Below, piece after piece: positions 24,198 through 34,886 of a stretch of DNA of 64,000 nucleotides. How positions within the stretch are numbered: the stretch's first letter is position 1; every line of letters starts with the position of its first letter. The notes beneath the pieces were generated by a model. That model searched no databases and was not told the DNA's origin. It worked only from the letters and a program-made list of their open reading frames with translations. Source of the stretch: Thysanoteuthis rhombus (taxonomy: Eukaryota; Mollusca; Cephalopoda; Oegopsida; Thysanoteuthidae); assembly GCA_963457665.1 (NCBI GenBank), contig OY735215.1, positions 44,455,016-44,519,015 on the forward strand, in the 5' to 3' direction. The position numbers were made by a program, and so were the translations under genes.

Positions 24198-25280
24198 GTA
24201 TCATCATCATCATCATCATCAGTCTTTTAACGTCTGTTGTTGAATATAGACCCTCCCAAGGATTCACCACACTTCTTTATCGTGGACATTGCAGAGCCAG
24301 TATTTTCTAAATTTGTCCTGTCCATCTCTCCATGTTGTATTCTGTCGGCCTTGGTTTCGCATGCAATCTCTGGGGATCCATGTTGTGAGTCTTGATGTCC
24401 ATCAGTTGTCTATCATTCTTGCAACATGGCCTGCCCATTGCCACTCAAGTGTTCTAATAGATTCTATGATGTCTGACTCCTGTTCTCTTCCTTATATACT
24501 GTGCTCTTGTGATCTCTCCATGTGAGTTTGAGTATGATTCTCTCATGTGCGCGTTGCATGCCTCTCATTTTGTGAGTCTGTTTCTTGCTTAGGTGCCATA
24601 TTTCAGCTCCATAAGTGACTATTGGGAGGATGCATTGATTGTATACTCTTCTTTTTAGGATCTTTGGGATCGACTTGTTTTTGAAGGTTGAGATTGCTCT
24701 ACCACAGATTTACCATCCTAGGATGATTTTTTGCTTGATCTCTTCCTCTTTCGAAGATTTCATAGATATTCGTTGTCCTAGGTAGATGTTGTGGTCAACT
24801 TTCCCCAATTTTGCATCTCTGATTTTGACAGATATGTCCTTATTCTCAATGTGATCGTTGCACATGATTTTTGTTTTACTCAAAGTCATATGTAGGCCAA
24901 CTCTTTTGCTTTCTTCATTTACTTCATCTAGCATTAGTTGGAGGTCATGCAGGTTCTGTGCGAAAAGGACGATGTCATCTGCAAATCTGAGGTTGCTAAG
25001 ATACTCACCGTCTATTATGATTCCTCTATTCTCCCAATCCAGGTTTCGGCAGATCATCCCGAGGCAGGCTGTGAAGAGTTTGGGTGAGCTGGTATCACCT
25101 TGTCTTACTCCTTTTTGGAGTTGGAAGGGTTCAGAGTCCTTATGTAGCCTGAGAAAAGAGTTGCTGTGATTATATTTATGTTTTAGTACTTTGACGTATA
25201 CAGGGTCAACACCTAATAGAGTGATGGCCTTCATAACCATGGGGATTTTTACAGAGTCAAACTTGTTTTCAAATTGCTTC
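24198..25280 (-). mobile_element. RTE-like LINE, longest copy
   Basis: Its 3' tail is (CAT)n on the plus strand at 24201-24222, so the element reads on the minus strand. It runs from RT motif A (FDSVKIP near 25255) through the palm and the C-terminal QCILPIVTYGAEIW block (about 24625-24590) to the tail, about 1.08 kb. The endonuclease and the N-terminal RT are missing. 5' truncation is the usual outcome of target-primed reverse transcription. Confidence 0.85.
24710..25240 (-). pseudogene. LINE reverse transcriptase palm fragment
   Basis: A 176-codon open frame. Residues 43-56 are KGVRQGDTSSPKLF (RT motif B) and 86-89 are FADD (motif C, the catalytic Asp pair), followed by the motif D/E region. 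Motif A (FDSV) lies just upstream of the first Met in the same frame, so that Met is not the true start. The product would be the RNA-templated DNA polymerase of the retrotransposon. This copy lacks the endonuclease and the fingers domain, so it cannot be autonomous. An in-frame stop ends it before the C-terminal block. It is the best-preserved transposon coding segment in the window. Confidence 0.85.
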
Positions 25281-25440
25281 CTTTGTATGTGTGTGTGTAA
25301 ACATGTATGTATGTAAGCAAAGTAATGTTTATGTCTGCAAATATTTGATGTACATATATATCAGATGTTAAATATTTGCATAAGTTTTTGACACGTTCAC
25401 ACACGTTTCTACATGTGAAAGAGAAAGTCTCTCACTATAC

Positions 25441-25523
<83 letters not shown>

Positions 25524-25689
25524 TATGAGTAAAAGTTTTTAGTTACTTTATAACCCATTGCAAGTTATCTATTACAAGATAAAAGCCCAGGCTCACAGAG
25601 AGAGCTGGGTTACCATTAATTACAATAAAACGAAAATTTCATGGAGTTAGCCATAGAACTGCTATGAAATTCCCATCATTTGCAATGAA
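25281..25689. other. non-coding with (TA)n
   Basis: (CA)n then (TA)n at about 25439-25520. Nothing else recognised. Confidence 0.7.
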
Positions 25690-26110
25690 AGGGTCAATAT
25701 TAGATACTGTCAACCAGAACTGTCACCAAAACAGTCAATGTAGGTCTCTTCAGTTTTCAAGTGGGTCTGGGTGGCTGACCGTCTAATTATGTACGTGTCA
25801 AGCATACATGCCGCACCAATGGTGCTAGAGGGCTTGAAATTTAAACATTTACTCCTCAGTATGTCTAGATAAAACTTCTGCCGTTTGAAAATCCACTTTA
25901 AGTGGTTTGATTTGCAATGTAAGTTACTGCTAAATTAAACCCAAGTTTGCATCTACTTGTGTTTTTTTTAATTTTGACTTTTTTGGTGTTCATTGCCTTG
26001 CAAAAGACGAGAGAAGTAACTTATCAATCGATCATTCCTCTGTTCAATTTTTAATTGATCGCCCCAATGCTGCCAAAGACACCCGTCATATGATGGCTTC
26101 TATTTTTTAA
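25690..26110 (+). repeat. family A dispersed repeat
   Basis: AACTGTCACCAAAACAGTCA at the head, TGAAATTTAAACATTTACTC in the middle, and TTAATTGATCGCCCCAATGC near the 3' end, all in family order. Confidence 0.7.
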
Positions 26111-26399
26111 ATGTTTTTTTTTACCGTTTCTATGCATGTTTTTGTATGTGTAAGCGACTGTGTATGTGTCTTCCTATCACGTGCATATGTCGGTTGCGTC
26201 ACTTCCTTGCTTGGCCATAACGTTGGCCAACGAGACTTGGTATGTGACGAACTGGAAAGGACATTGCAGGGAAACGCCTTCTGTGTTCGCCTTGCGAATG
26301 GTTTCTTTTTCCCGTGAGACGATGGCTGACAATTTCTCAACTCTGAAAATTACAATAATAATGGCGGGAAAAGGAAGCGAAGTAGGAAGCAAATTAAGG
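26111..26399. other. non-coding, nothing recognised
   Basis: Open frames on both strands overlap here without a recognisable motif. Confidence 0.35.
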
Positions 26400-26925
26400 G
26401 GGAAGTAAAAAAAGAAAGGGGAGAGGGAAGGAAGAAATTGGGAAATGAGTACAGAAAGGAGGACGGTAAGAAGATGAAGGAAACAGACGGAAAAACGAAT
26501 AAAGAAAGAGAAAGTGAAGACGAAACAAAGAAAGGAAAAGAAAGGCAGAATTAAAATTCAATTAGTAAGTGGAATGAAGAATAAAGGAAAGAAAGAAAGA
26601 CAGAAAGAAAGAGTAAAAAAATGAAGAAAAAATGTCTGAAAGAAATGATTGATGGCTAGATAAGAGAGAAAGACAACTGATGAGTTGATGAAAGAAAGAA
26701 AAAAGAAAACGAAGAAAGAAAGAAACAGAAAAGGTAGAAAGAAAGAACGAAAGAAAGCGACTGGAAGAACGTATCTAAGAAAGAAAGAGAGGAACGAAGT
26801 AATGAAATAAGAAAGAAAGGACAAAAGGCGAAAAAAGAGAAGAGAGGGGGAGAACATAAATAATGAACTATGAAGAGAGGAGGGATGAATGTCGAGAAAA
26901 GAAGGAAGGAAAGAAAAGAAACCTG
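26400..26925. repeat. purine-rich (GAAA)-type tract
   Basis: Low-complexity GAAA/GGAA sequence. The minus-strand Ser/Phe-rich frames are artefacts. Confidence 0.8.
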
Positions 26926-27394
26926 TTGAAAGCACCAGTAAGACGCAGAACGATGTTCAGAGATCAACAGATTGAAATATAAACAAAGATTTATCAGCTA
27001 TGAATTTGAGATGTTTATATGACCGGGTCAAAGTTTCGCGTTGAGTACCGTAAAACATTTCGAAACTCTAAATTCTGGTTTCAATGGTACTAGACTGGTG
27101 GTGGGAAGATGTCTTTCACACGCTAGAATTTACAGTGTTAATTTTGAGCTCTTCACTTTAACTGTCTCCTTCCTTCCGCATTATCCAGAAAAGTAGAAAA
27201 TCCGCCCTACGGGCAGGGTTCTTAACCAAATTTCTTTCCATACAACTAGAAAGAAAAGAGAAAAGATTCAGTATAGTTAGCCTGACGGACACAAAGTGTC
27301 TAGCTTAGCATTATACTTACTGGTGAATCGAACCCTGTGGCTAAAAATAGGCAGGCAGACAGATATTTAGTGTATTATAGTAAGATAAGACAGT
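26926..27394. other. non-coding, nothing recognised
   Basis: No gene or repeat that I can support. Confidence 0.4.
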
Positions 27395-27452
27395 ATTTCA
27401 GAGAGTACTTGCTTCGCGATGCCCATGAGATGATGATGATGATGATGATGAA
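27395..27452 (+). mobile_element. LINE 3'-end scrap
   Basis: CAGAGAGTACTTGCTTCGCG followed by ATGCCCATGAG matches the FRKYWLRDAHD region of the RTE-like family and runs straight into (GATGAT)n. About 58 bp, internally deleted. Confidence 0.6.
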
Positions 27453-27600
27453 GACAGTATTTATCGATATGATCGTGGTTTATATTTGATTAGATGAAAC
27501 ATTGACAACTCTCATCGTTTTTGACGAATTTTCTTTCATCTTACTTCTATGTTCTTATTATTGCAACCACTCAGACGGTCGAATCTTCTGCTAAAAGTAG

Positions 27601-27692
27601 GGTTCCTGTAGTTCAGTTGTTAAGAGCAGCGGGTTCAGATAACAAAGCTCCCAGAGTCAAAAGCAATTCTGGTTCGAGTCTCACCGAAAGTA
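27601..27692 (+). repeat. tRNA-derived SINE head
   Basis: GTAGTTCAGTTGTTAAGAGC is a box A of Phe/Asn tRNA style and GGTTCGAGTC is a box B 60 bases on. The acceptor and anticodon arms do not pair well, so it is not an intact gene. Confidence 0.55.
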
Positions 27693-27870
27693 CCCTTTAT
27701 TTCTTATCCGCGTTGATGAAGAATGATTATCACATTCTGTCGGAAATGAATTGTCCATCTACGGATACACATACTGTTGGCATAGGGGACAAATATATAT
27801 ACATATATAAATAGTTATGCCTACGAGTGCAGAATATAGAAATGAGTAATATAGGAGCTCCTAAACTTGC

Positions 27871-27962
27871 CAGTGCGTTCATAGCTCAGTTGGTAAGACC
27901 AGAACCGCGTATAGACTGCTTCCTGGTGAATGTGGTTTTGAGCCCCACGCAGCACTCGTGTC
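27871..27962 (+). repeat. tRNA-derived SINE head
   Basis: TTCATAGCTCAGTTGGTAAG is a strong box A. GGTTTTGAGCCCCAC is a decayed box B. A second tRNA-like unit 180 bp downstream of the previous one on the same strand. Confidence 0.55.
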
Positions 27963-28185
27963 TTTATTTCTCTATGCGATCTAGGGCTCTTCAATTTGCT
28001 ACTTGGTAATACCGGTGCCGAACAAAATATAGTTCCTATTAGAATTTCTTTATAATTATCACACACACACACACATCTATATACATTGAATCTGCAAAAA
28101 TGATCAAATTTATAAAAAGATATTTCGCCTATTGTACATTATAGTCTGTGTTGTAAAAGAAAACGACATTTCATTTATAACGACC

Positions 28186-28265
28186 AAATAGCTAAGCAGA
28201 CAGAGCATTGCTTTGTAATGAAAAAAAAAACATTGGTATTCGGTGTCGGCACCAAATCGTGTGAA
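28186..28265 (+). repeat. weak tRNA-like SINE scrap
   Basis: AATAGCTAAGCAGACAGAGC resembles a box A. The B box is degenerate. Confidence 0.25.
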
Positions 28266-28599
28266 TAATATTTTAGTCAAGTTTAAAAGTCTTTTGCCGA
28301 GCGAAGGTCATGGTCACTGGCTAAATTTAATTAACCTCAAAAGGCCGCCTGAATTCGTCTCAGACAGAGATTATTAAATGTTATTAAATCATAGATTTTT
28401 TTTTCTTCCGAAATTGTTTAGTGTCCGGTCTATAAACTTAATTTATCATTAATAGCGACTACGCTGGATATTGTAATGATGTGTGGACAATTCATAAAGA
28501 GGATATTTTTTTTTTAGATTTCACGTAATTTAATAACAAGTTCTTGTTGTTGAACTATTCATTCAACAAGAGATGCAATATTTGTAAAAGACTTCAAAT
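28266..28599. other. non-coding, nothing recognised
   Basis: AT-rich with no feature that I can support. Confidence 0.4.
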
Positions 28600-28850
28600 G
28601 GAAACTTGATTTAGAATGATAGAAAGAAAGGAAGAAAAATAAGTAGGTACGAATGAAGGAAGGGGGAAAGAAAAAAGTAATAGGTGAAAACAGAAAGAAG
28701 GGCCAAGAGGAACAAAGGAAGATATTTGGGGTCGGAGAAAGGAAAGGTGAAAAGAAAGCAAAAAGAAAAAGAAGCGAAGGGGAATGCAGGAAGGAATGAA
28801 AGGAGGGAGGAAGATGACCACAGAGAAAAGAAAAATAACCGACACCGCAA
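28600..28850. repeat. purine-rich tract
   Basis: GAAAG/GGAA low-complexity sequence. Confidence 0.75.
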
Positions 28851-29961
28851 ATTCAAGTTCTTCGTACTCCGTCATTCAAATTTCGTTCTGGGTCATTGAC
28901 TACGCCAGTAAATATCATGCAACTTACTTGAGGGCAAGGTAACAATTAAGTGCAAAACACTACCCCCACGCAGCCCCTTGTTTCCCTGTTCCCACTCTCT
29001 TTTCTCTTTTGACCACCATTCGTCTCGGTTAGAGACGTATCCTGTTTCACACGCAATCACACCACAAAAACTCACGCTCACTTTACTTACATACCATAAG
29101 CTTTGTGTGCTTAGAAGAAATTGTCAAAGCTAACAAAACAATGACAGTCATTTTTTCAGGTGTAACCCCCTTCCCCAGGGGATGATATCCACTTGTGACA
29201 ATCCCCCCTCAGTCAAAAGCCCTGTCGTACAGAAAACCCTCAGTTAGAGTGCAGAGCAGGACAAAACCTCTTCGGTCAAATTAAAACATGACAAAAATAT
29301 AAGTAATTGGTTACAGAATATTTTTTTTTACCTTCCTTTTATTTAACTAGCTTCATATTCTAACCACACAAATGCTTAACATTTTAGACGGATGTTGATA
29401 ATGTGGAAATAAGGAGAATAAGAATTATGTAAACGAAATAGTGGGTTTTATCCTATTCGGGGGTTTGTCCTAAGAGCCAAGGAGAAGTTTGTCTTGATAG
29501 CTTTTGTCCTACGCTGAAGCTAACTAAGCTCTGTCGTTTCATTCACGCTTTCTGCTCACGAATGTAGTAAGGTAGTGCCCTTACGCTGTATACGGTATCA
29601 GCTGTCCATGTCTGGTTTCATATATTACAAGTTTATCTACGTAAGTTAGACTTTGAAGTTCTTCGAGGTTTGTGATACATGAAATGGACTCAGAAGCACC
29701 GAGCACCTGGAGTGGCGTTACTAACTTGATCATTTTTACCGCTATCTACCAATAGCTGGAATAGAAGTGATGAATGCATGCTTTTCCCAAGGGCATTACT
29801 GCGAACAAATCTCAGTTGGAGTTTGAGCTTGCCTTGCCATTTCAAATTTTCCCTGCAGCTAATCGGCACTTCCAAAGATTCGAAATAACTGGCCAATTAG
29901 ATGATTGATTATTCTACCAAGATATCGGACTGCAGGAATATCAGGTCTACAGGCGACGAAG
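28851..29961. other. non-coding, nothing recognised
   Basis: Mixed composition. A phrase at 29216-29280 (AGGACAAAACCTCTTCGGTC) resembles one at 48200-48300 (AGGACAAAACTTCCAGAGGA) and may mark another dispersed repeat. Confidence 0.35.
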
Positions 29962-30385
29962 CTAGTTAGAAACCGTCAACCAAAAAGGTTTCTTTAGTTT
30001 TAAAGTTGGTCCGACTGACTACTTATGCATCACGCAATGAAACAAGAGGTCTGAAAATTTACTCCATATTATGAGTAGGGAAAAAACGTTGGTTTTTTTG
30101 TTGTTGTTTTTTAAATTCCCCACCAAAATAATTTTGTTGCAGGGAGGAGTCAATTTACAAGGTGAGTTCATGCTAAATTGGTCCTTTTTGTATGTCCAGC
30201 TGCATTCCAGCTAGTTTTTTTTTGGGGGGGGGGTTCAAACTTTGTGGAGTTCCAACAAAACATGAGAGAAGTAATATTCATTGATCACCCCTTCCACCAA
30301 TTTCTTAACTGATCATCCTCAGAACGACATGTTGCGTTGGTCAGGTGACTGTTTCTATTGAGTTACTAACCAGACCTTATCTTTG
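29962..30385 (+). repeat. family A dispersed repeat
   Basis: ACCGTCAACCAAAAAGGTTT, GGTGAGTTCATGCTAAATTG, and the tail TTTCTATTGAGTTACTAACC are in family order. Confidence 0.7.
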
Positions 30386-31215
30386 TTTGATTTGTGGGTT
30401 GTTTTTTTTTTTTTGTTTTTTTTTTTTGCTTTTGTTTTGTTTTGTTTTTTTAAGTTCCTGGCTTCATTGATAATGATGCTAATCTTAGTCTGGTCCATAG
30501 CCACAAATAATGGACACCCATTATGGATCACACTGACTGCTATAGTAACACGCTGTGAAATTAGTTTGCTAACCACAACTGTGTATGAATGTCACTATAA
30601 GATTGTGAAACTGATAATTTCATCAAATCCCAAATTTCACAATAGGTGCAGTAATGGTTAAAAGCTTATGATTCAGACTATTATTACGCCACTTGGTGAC
30701 CTGCTACTGTGGCCATGTGTAAAACTAAACCAAACTGCAGTGTGTATACGCTGTAAATACAGGAGCAGAATACCCTTCATATTTACTGATTTTAACTTAG
30801 TTTGACACAAGCAAGACGATCGCAAAGGTCTTGGGGTGCACTCCAAACTAGAAAGAATTGTAGTTAGAATACAACCGGGGACACAGATTTTAATTCTCGC
30901 TTAGGGTGCAAGGAATCCTTGTGCAAATTTGACCGTCCCCGAGGACGCATGAAACATTTGTTCTTACCCTGGGCGTATTATACAAGGAGATTACTTTCTA
31001 TACAATTATTGTTTGTTTTCATTGATACGTAACTATGACTTCGTCAAAGCTGCACGTGTCATTAGGTCATAGTGTCGGCATTGAAACCTTGCCAGACTGG
31101 TGCTCGATGAGGAGACAGGTAGACAAGGCATTTCAGAAAGAAAAGCAAGGAAACCCCTCCGCAGGTGGTTATTTTAGCGAAAACAATACCGTCATTGTCA
31201 CAAACTTCAAAAGTG
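30386..31215. other. non-coding, nothing recognised
   Basis: Poly-T rich at the start. A SINE-like stretch around 30500-30660 has no clear boxes. The 65-codon frame at 31035-31232 has no recognisable motif. Confidence 0.35.
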
Positions 31216-31338
31216 TTATTCGTTGCAATTAATCGAATTGAATACATCGGTTCTCGTTGGATCTCCGAAGTTAAGCGATGTCGAGGCTGGTCATCAACAG
31301 ATGAATGACTGTCTGGGAATACTAGCTGCTGTTTATAG
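31216..31338 (+). pseudogene. 5S rRNA-like sequence, near full length
   Basis: TTGAATACATCGGTTCTCGT, CCGAAGTTAAGCGATGTCGA and GACTGTCTGGGAATACTAGC follow metazoan 5S rRNA in order over about 118 bp, including the internal box A/box C promoter region. Many substitutions (for example in the loop after GGTCATC) show it is a pseudogene or the head of a 5S-derived SINE, not an active gene. It is not in a tandem array. Confidence 0.7.
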
Positions 31339-31744
31339 CAACAAGATTCTTCAGCGGTCGTTTCAGCCGATACTCTGTCGCCGATTAACAGAACATCTAA
31401 GACTGCACTCTGCACCCGGTCTTTTCTCATGCTCATGCTACTCCAAAGAGGGCACAGAACAGTGTGTCCCCACCCCTAGAAGGGGCAGCGACCAGTTCAC
31501 AGTCGCAATTATCTTGACCGTCATATCGCTACGTTATAACATGTGTTACTCGAATGACAAATGATGTCTTTGGAGTTTCAGTTTTGCGTAGTCTTCTATG
31601 TAGGACAGACAACTTTTATATTAGACTTTTCCCTTTACTATATAAGTTGCTTTCACTGCCGCTAAAGAGTCTTATCTACCTCGTTATTATTTATCCCAAT
31701 CTAATCAAACATCTTAGGGTTACTCAGTTAGCGGCAGAGTGCAC
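31339..31744. other. non-coding, nothing recognised
   Basis: May be the body of a 5S-derived SINE, but I cannot show a second copy of it. Confidence 0.3.
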
Positions 31745-31838
31745 GAGGAAATTTGTCCTTGTGAAGAGTGATGGGAATCGGACCCGGGTCCTTCTATGTG
31801 TGAGGTAGACGTGCTGACCATTAATCACCAGGATGGAT
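31745..31838 (-). pseudogene. tRNA-Val(CAC)-like pseudogene or SINE head
   Basis: The minus strand has GATTAATGGTCAGCACGTCT as a D-arm-like box A, ACCTCACACATAGAAGG as an anticodon arm with CAC in the loop, and GGGTCCGATTCCC as a good box B. The acceptor stem does not close (TCCTGGT against ACTCTTC), so I do not call a functional tRNA. Confidence 0.45.
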
Positions 31839-32455
31839 GATAAGGTATGTTATCAAACCAGTAAACCGGTACAGGAATACCTTGAAAAGTTTTGATTTGT
31901 GCGGGTTTTGATCAGGTATGGTTACGGTATTGCCGTACAAATTAATGTACTTCAGCCGAAAAACATCAAATCATAATAACACTTGAACGACTACGAATTT
32001 GGAACGAATTAACCGCACAAATCAAAGCATAGTTGAATTACTACACTCGTGTGCAAATCACTATGGATGAAAGATTGACAAAATAATCCAACTTCTAATA
32101 ATTAGTGAATGGCTTGCTTGGTGGCTAAGATTGTTGCTTTTTATTTTCTTATAAAATAAAAGCCGTTCTACCCTTTTTTGTTTGATGGTTTTGTCACTCT
32201 AAAATAGATAAAATGTGAGAAGAATGTACGAAGTGAAGCTTGTGTCTGTGTTTACATACGCTAAAGTTCACAGCTCTCTATGTATCAGCGTGATCGCGTA
32301 TTCATCACTACAACAATTACTACTACTGCCGATCTCTTCGTTGTAAGACACATCAAATGTACGTATCTCTGTTTTTTCATTAATAAGACTGTTACTTTCC
32401 CCTCTTGAAAAATATTACTTTTTTTTTAGCAAATTCTGTTACGTTATTGTTTTGA
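31839..32455. other. non-coding, nothing recognised
   Basis: AT-rich with no supported feature. Confidence 0.4.
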
Positions 32456-32650
32456 AATTAAAAATTTACCGTCAACATTGAGTGACCCCATATTTTTTCA
32501 TCTATCCGATTGAAAAAAATATCCCATTAGTTAAAATGATTGCATTTAATTTGTTTGTGGTATGTTCCACGAAGCCAGAATGTTCAGCTGCAACACGAAA
32601 TTGTTTTGTGTCAAAGATGTAATTTGTTTATTTGCTAAAAAGTAGAAAAA
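32456..32650 (+). repeat. family D dispersed repeat
   Basis: Second copy of the repeat at 11.03-11.24 kb, recognised by GGTATGTTCCACGAAGCCAG and the upstream TTGAGTGA spacing. Confidence 0.4.
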
Positions 32651-32809
32651 AAGTTGCTAGATGAACATCCTTTTAGTGTGGTAATTTTGAAATTGAGTTT
32701 TGCCAGGGATTGTACTCTCTTTGAACCATTTTGATGCCTGTATAAACAGTATGTGTCATGGTTTCGTCTCCCTGTCCACACTAACCACATTTACGACACG
32801 TTTTTTCGA

Positions 32810-32937
32810 GATAATTGGAAAGTAAAGCAAGCTAATTGAAAATACGCCATTCAAATTGAAGGCAAGCAAATTATCAAATACAACAAGATAATTGAAAAAT
32901 ATGACAAGCAAATTGAAAAGATTAGCGATGTGAATCG
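32810..32937. repeat. degenerate minisatellite of AATTGAAAA-type units
   Basis: Units such as AAATTGAAGGCAAGCAAATT and AATTGAAAAATATGACAAGC recur four or five times. Confidence 0.55.
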
Positions 32938-33334
32938 ATGAACATGGGTAATCACTTATATATTTATCAGTAGCAATACATATGGGGTTAGTGACAAATT
33001 ACAATAAAGACACTTGTAATCTTTTCTTGTTCTTGGGAGCGAGAGAGAGAGAGAGAGAAATAAATGGAGTAGATGTTTTACAGTAGACATAAGCATTGGA
33101 ATTCAAAATAAGACGTGGTACTTATCTGAACTGGAACTGGAACCTCTCTTTCTACTCCGATTTGGTTGAAGGGATTTCTTTCAACGTTGATAGTTTTGAA
33201 AGAATTGAAGTATTTTTCTTTGTTAAAAAGTATAGGCTGGTCCATTTAACTAGTCTTTGTACTGGTTGCAGGTGGATTCCCTTCCTATATCGTTTATAGT
33301 GGCGCTACCGCCTGACTCTAAAAGAAGAAATCAA
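32938..33334. other. non-coding, (GA)n at 33039-33058
   Basis: No gene visible. Confidence 0.4.
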
Positions 33335-33856
33335 GCAAAGAATCATTCCAGAATGGCAAGCCTTCGGCAGAGCAAGAACAAGAAGATCCCATTCGTCCTG
33401 AAAAAAATTAAAAAAATAGGAGGATTTACAAGCAATGCATCTTCCCGATAGTTACCTATGAAACTGAAACATTGAATATATCCAACAGACTGGCCAGCTA
33501 TCTGAGAACCATGCAGCGTGCGCATGAAAAAAATCATTCTTGGCCTCAGATGGAGAGATTGCAAGACAGCACGATATATTAGGGGGAAGAACAGGAGTCC
33601 GAGACATCATAGAATCTATTAGGAAACTCGAATAGCAATGGGTTGGTCTTGTTGCAAGACAGACATCCGCTGAACATCACGACTCACAATAGAAATCACA
33701 TGCGAAACCGAGGCCAGCAGGATACTAGATGCAGAGACATGCAGGACAAGTTCAGAGAGTACTAGATCTGCGACACCCATAATAGAGAAGTGTGGCGAAT
33801 CCTGGGGAAGGTCTCTGTCCAACGATAGACGATAAAAGAATGCTAATGATGACATT
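33335..33856 (+). mobile_element. RTE-like LINE 3' end
   Basis: Reads, with frame breaks, KKIPFVLKK, LRTMQRAHEK, WQDSTIY-like and VRDIIESI-like blocks, and ends at GACGATAAAAGAATGCTAAT. Same family as 3685-4212. Lies tail-on to the inverted copy that follows. Confidence 0.7.
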
Positions 33857-34085
33857 TTTGCACATGATCGCTCGGGGTCCATGGTGTGAATCGTGATGTC
33901 CAGCGATTGTCTGACATTCTTGCAACTTGATCATCCAATTACCATATGAGTTTTCTAATGGATTCTTCGATGTGTCGGACTTCCATTTTTCTTCTATGCT
34001 GTACTGCCTTGTGGTCTGTCCATATGATGCTGAGCATGATTCTCTCCTGTGCACGTTTCTGGGACAATAGCAAGTGAGCCACACT
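33857..34085 (-). mobile_element. RTE-like LINE internal fragment, inverted
   Basis: The minus strand reads QRAQERIMLSIIWTDHKAVQ and then VRHIEESIRK, the middle of the LINE C-terminal region. Its 3' tail is missing where it abuts the plus-strand copy at 33335-33856. Confidence 0.65.
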
Positions 34086-34307
34086 TGAATTTCTACTGGC
34101 CGACATCAAAGGCTAAATTCAGTAAATTTAGAAAAGTAATGAATCCGATACCTTAGGGCTGAAAATGATATAGAATTTACTGCATATGAGTTTCAACAAA
34201 CTTCACTTGAAATCGTGACATTTGCAGCGACTCTTGCAGTAACTGTATATTTGTGATAACTCATGTTCATCGATTTGGTACGCTAGTCTCTTTCATGGCG
34301 TGTTTTT

Positions 34308-34378
34308 AATTTTCTGGCCTTATTTTTCAATTTGCTTGCATTACTTTACAATTTGCTTACTTTGCTTTTTGATATGCC
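34308..34378. repeat. AATTGAAAA-type minisatellite, inverted copy
   Basis: TTTTTCAATTTGCTTGCATT and then ACAATTTGCTTACTTTGC is the reverse complement of the units at 32.8 kb. Confidence 0.5.
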
Positions 34379-34803
34379 TGGGAAAAGTTGTTATTTCTCA
34401 TGTCTTATCTTTTCTGGCCTTTATAATCGTTCCAGTAAGATTTTTTTTCCGAAATTAGTAAAGCAAATGATATTAAAAATATGCTCTCCACACCAGAAAT
34501 TTCTTGCAATCATTGGTAAGGGCAAGGTGCAGACAACAGCAAGTCACATCAAAATTGAAATATTGTATTTAGTGTTCACGACTACATCAACATCACCGTG
34601 GTTTGAATTACGTCAATTCTTTTCCAGAATTCCAGTTGTTCCAATCTATCTAATAATGTCTTTCGAGCCGTTCTCAGTGCTCCCAATATCATTAGTGCAA
34701 CTCTCACTTTTAATTTTCCGTGGATGAGTAAATGATTTAATCAAGTGGTAGGACTTTTTACTTTTATTTCTAATTATATTGTTTGTTTTTGTTTTGTTTT
34801 TAG
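34379..34803. other. non-coding, possible intron end
   Basis: A 131-codon frame at 34332-34727 has no motif I know. The segment ends in a T/G-rich tract and AG at 34802-34803. Confidence 0.3.
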
Positions 34804-34886
34804 GTAAGTCCAATTCCGTTTGAATTTGTGTTGGAACCGGTCAGCAAAACTTTCCCCAATAGAAAGGATCTGCAGATTGGAGTACT
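34804..34886 (+). CDS. candidate internal exon, unknown protein
   Basis: An 83-bp stretch bounded by a T-rich tract plus AG on the left and GTAAGTGC, a near-consensus donor, on the right. Only one of the three frames is open. It encodes about 27 residues, including SPIPFEFVLEP and FPNRKDLQIGV, which are mixed polar and hydrophobic and unlike the low-complexity frames elsewhere. It enters in phase 0 and leaves two bases over. I do not recognise the protein. A chance open frame of this length is quite possible, so this stays a candidate. Confidence 0.3.

Noticed and set aside
26558-26935. 125-codon minus frame rich in Ser/Phe
   Set aside because: Antisense of a GAAA-type purine tract.
31216-31338. 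Functional 5S rRNA gene
   Set aside because: Too many substitutions and no tandem neighbours. No pol III terminator is clearly placed at its end.
31745-31838. Functional tRNA-Val gene
   Set aside because: Anticodon and T arms look good, but the acceptor stem does not close and the D arm is short.
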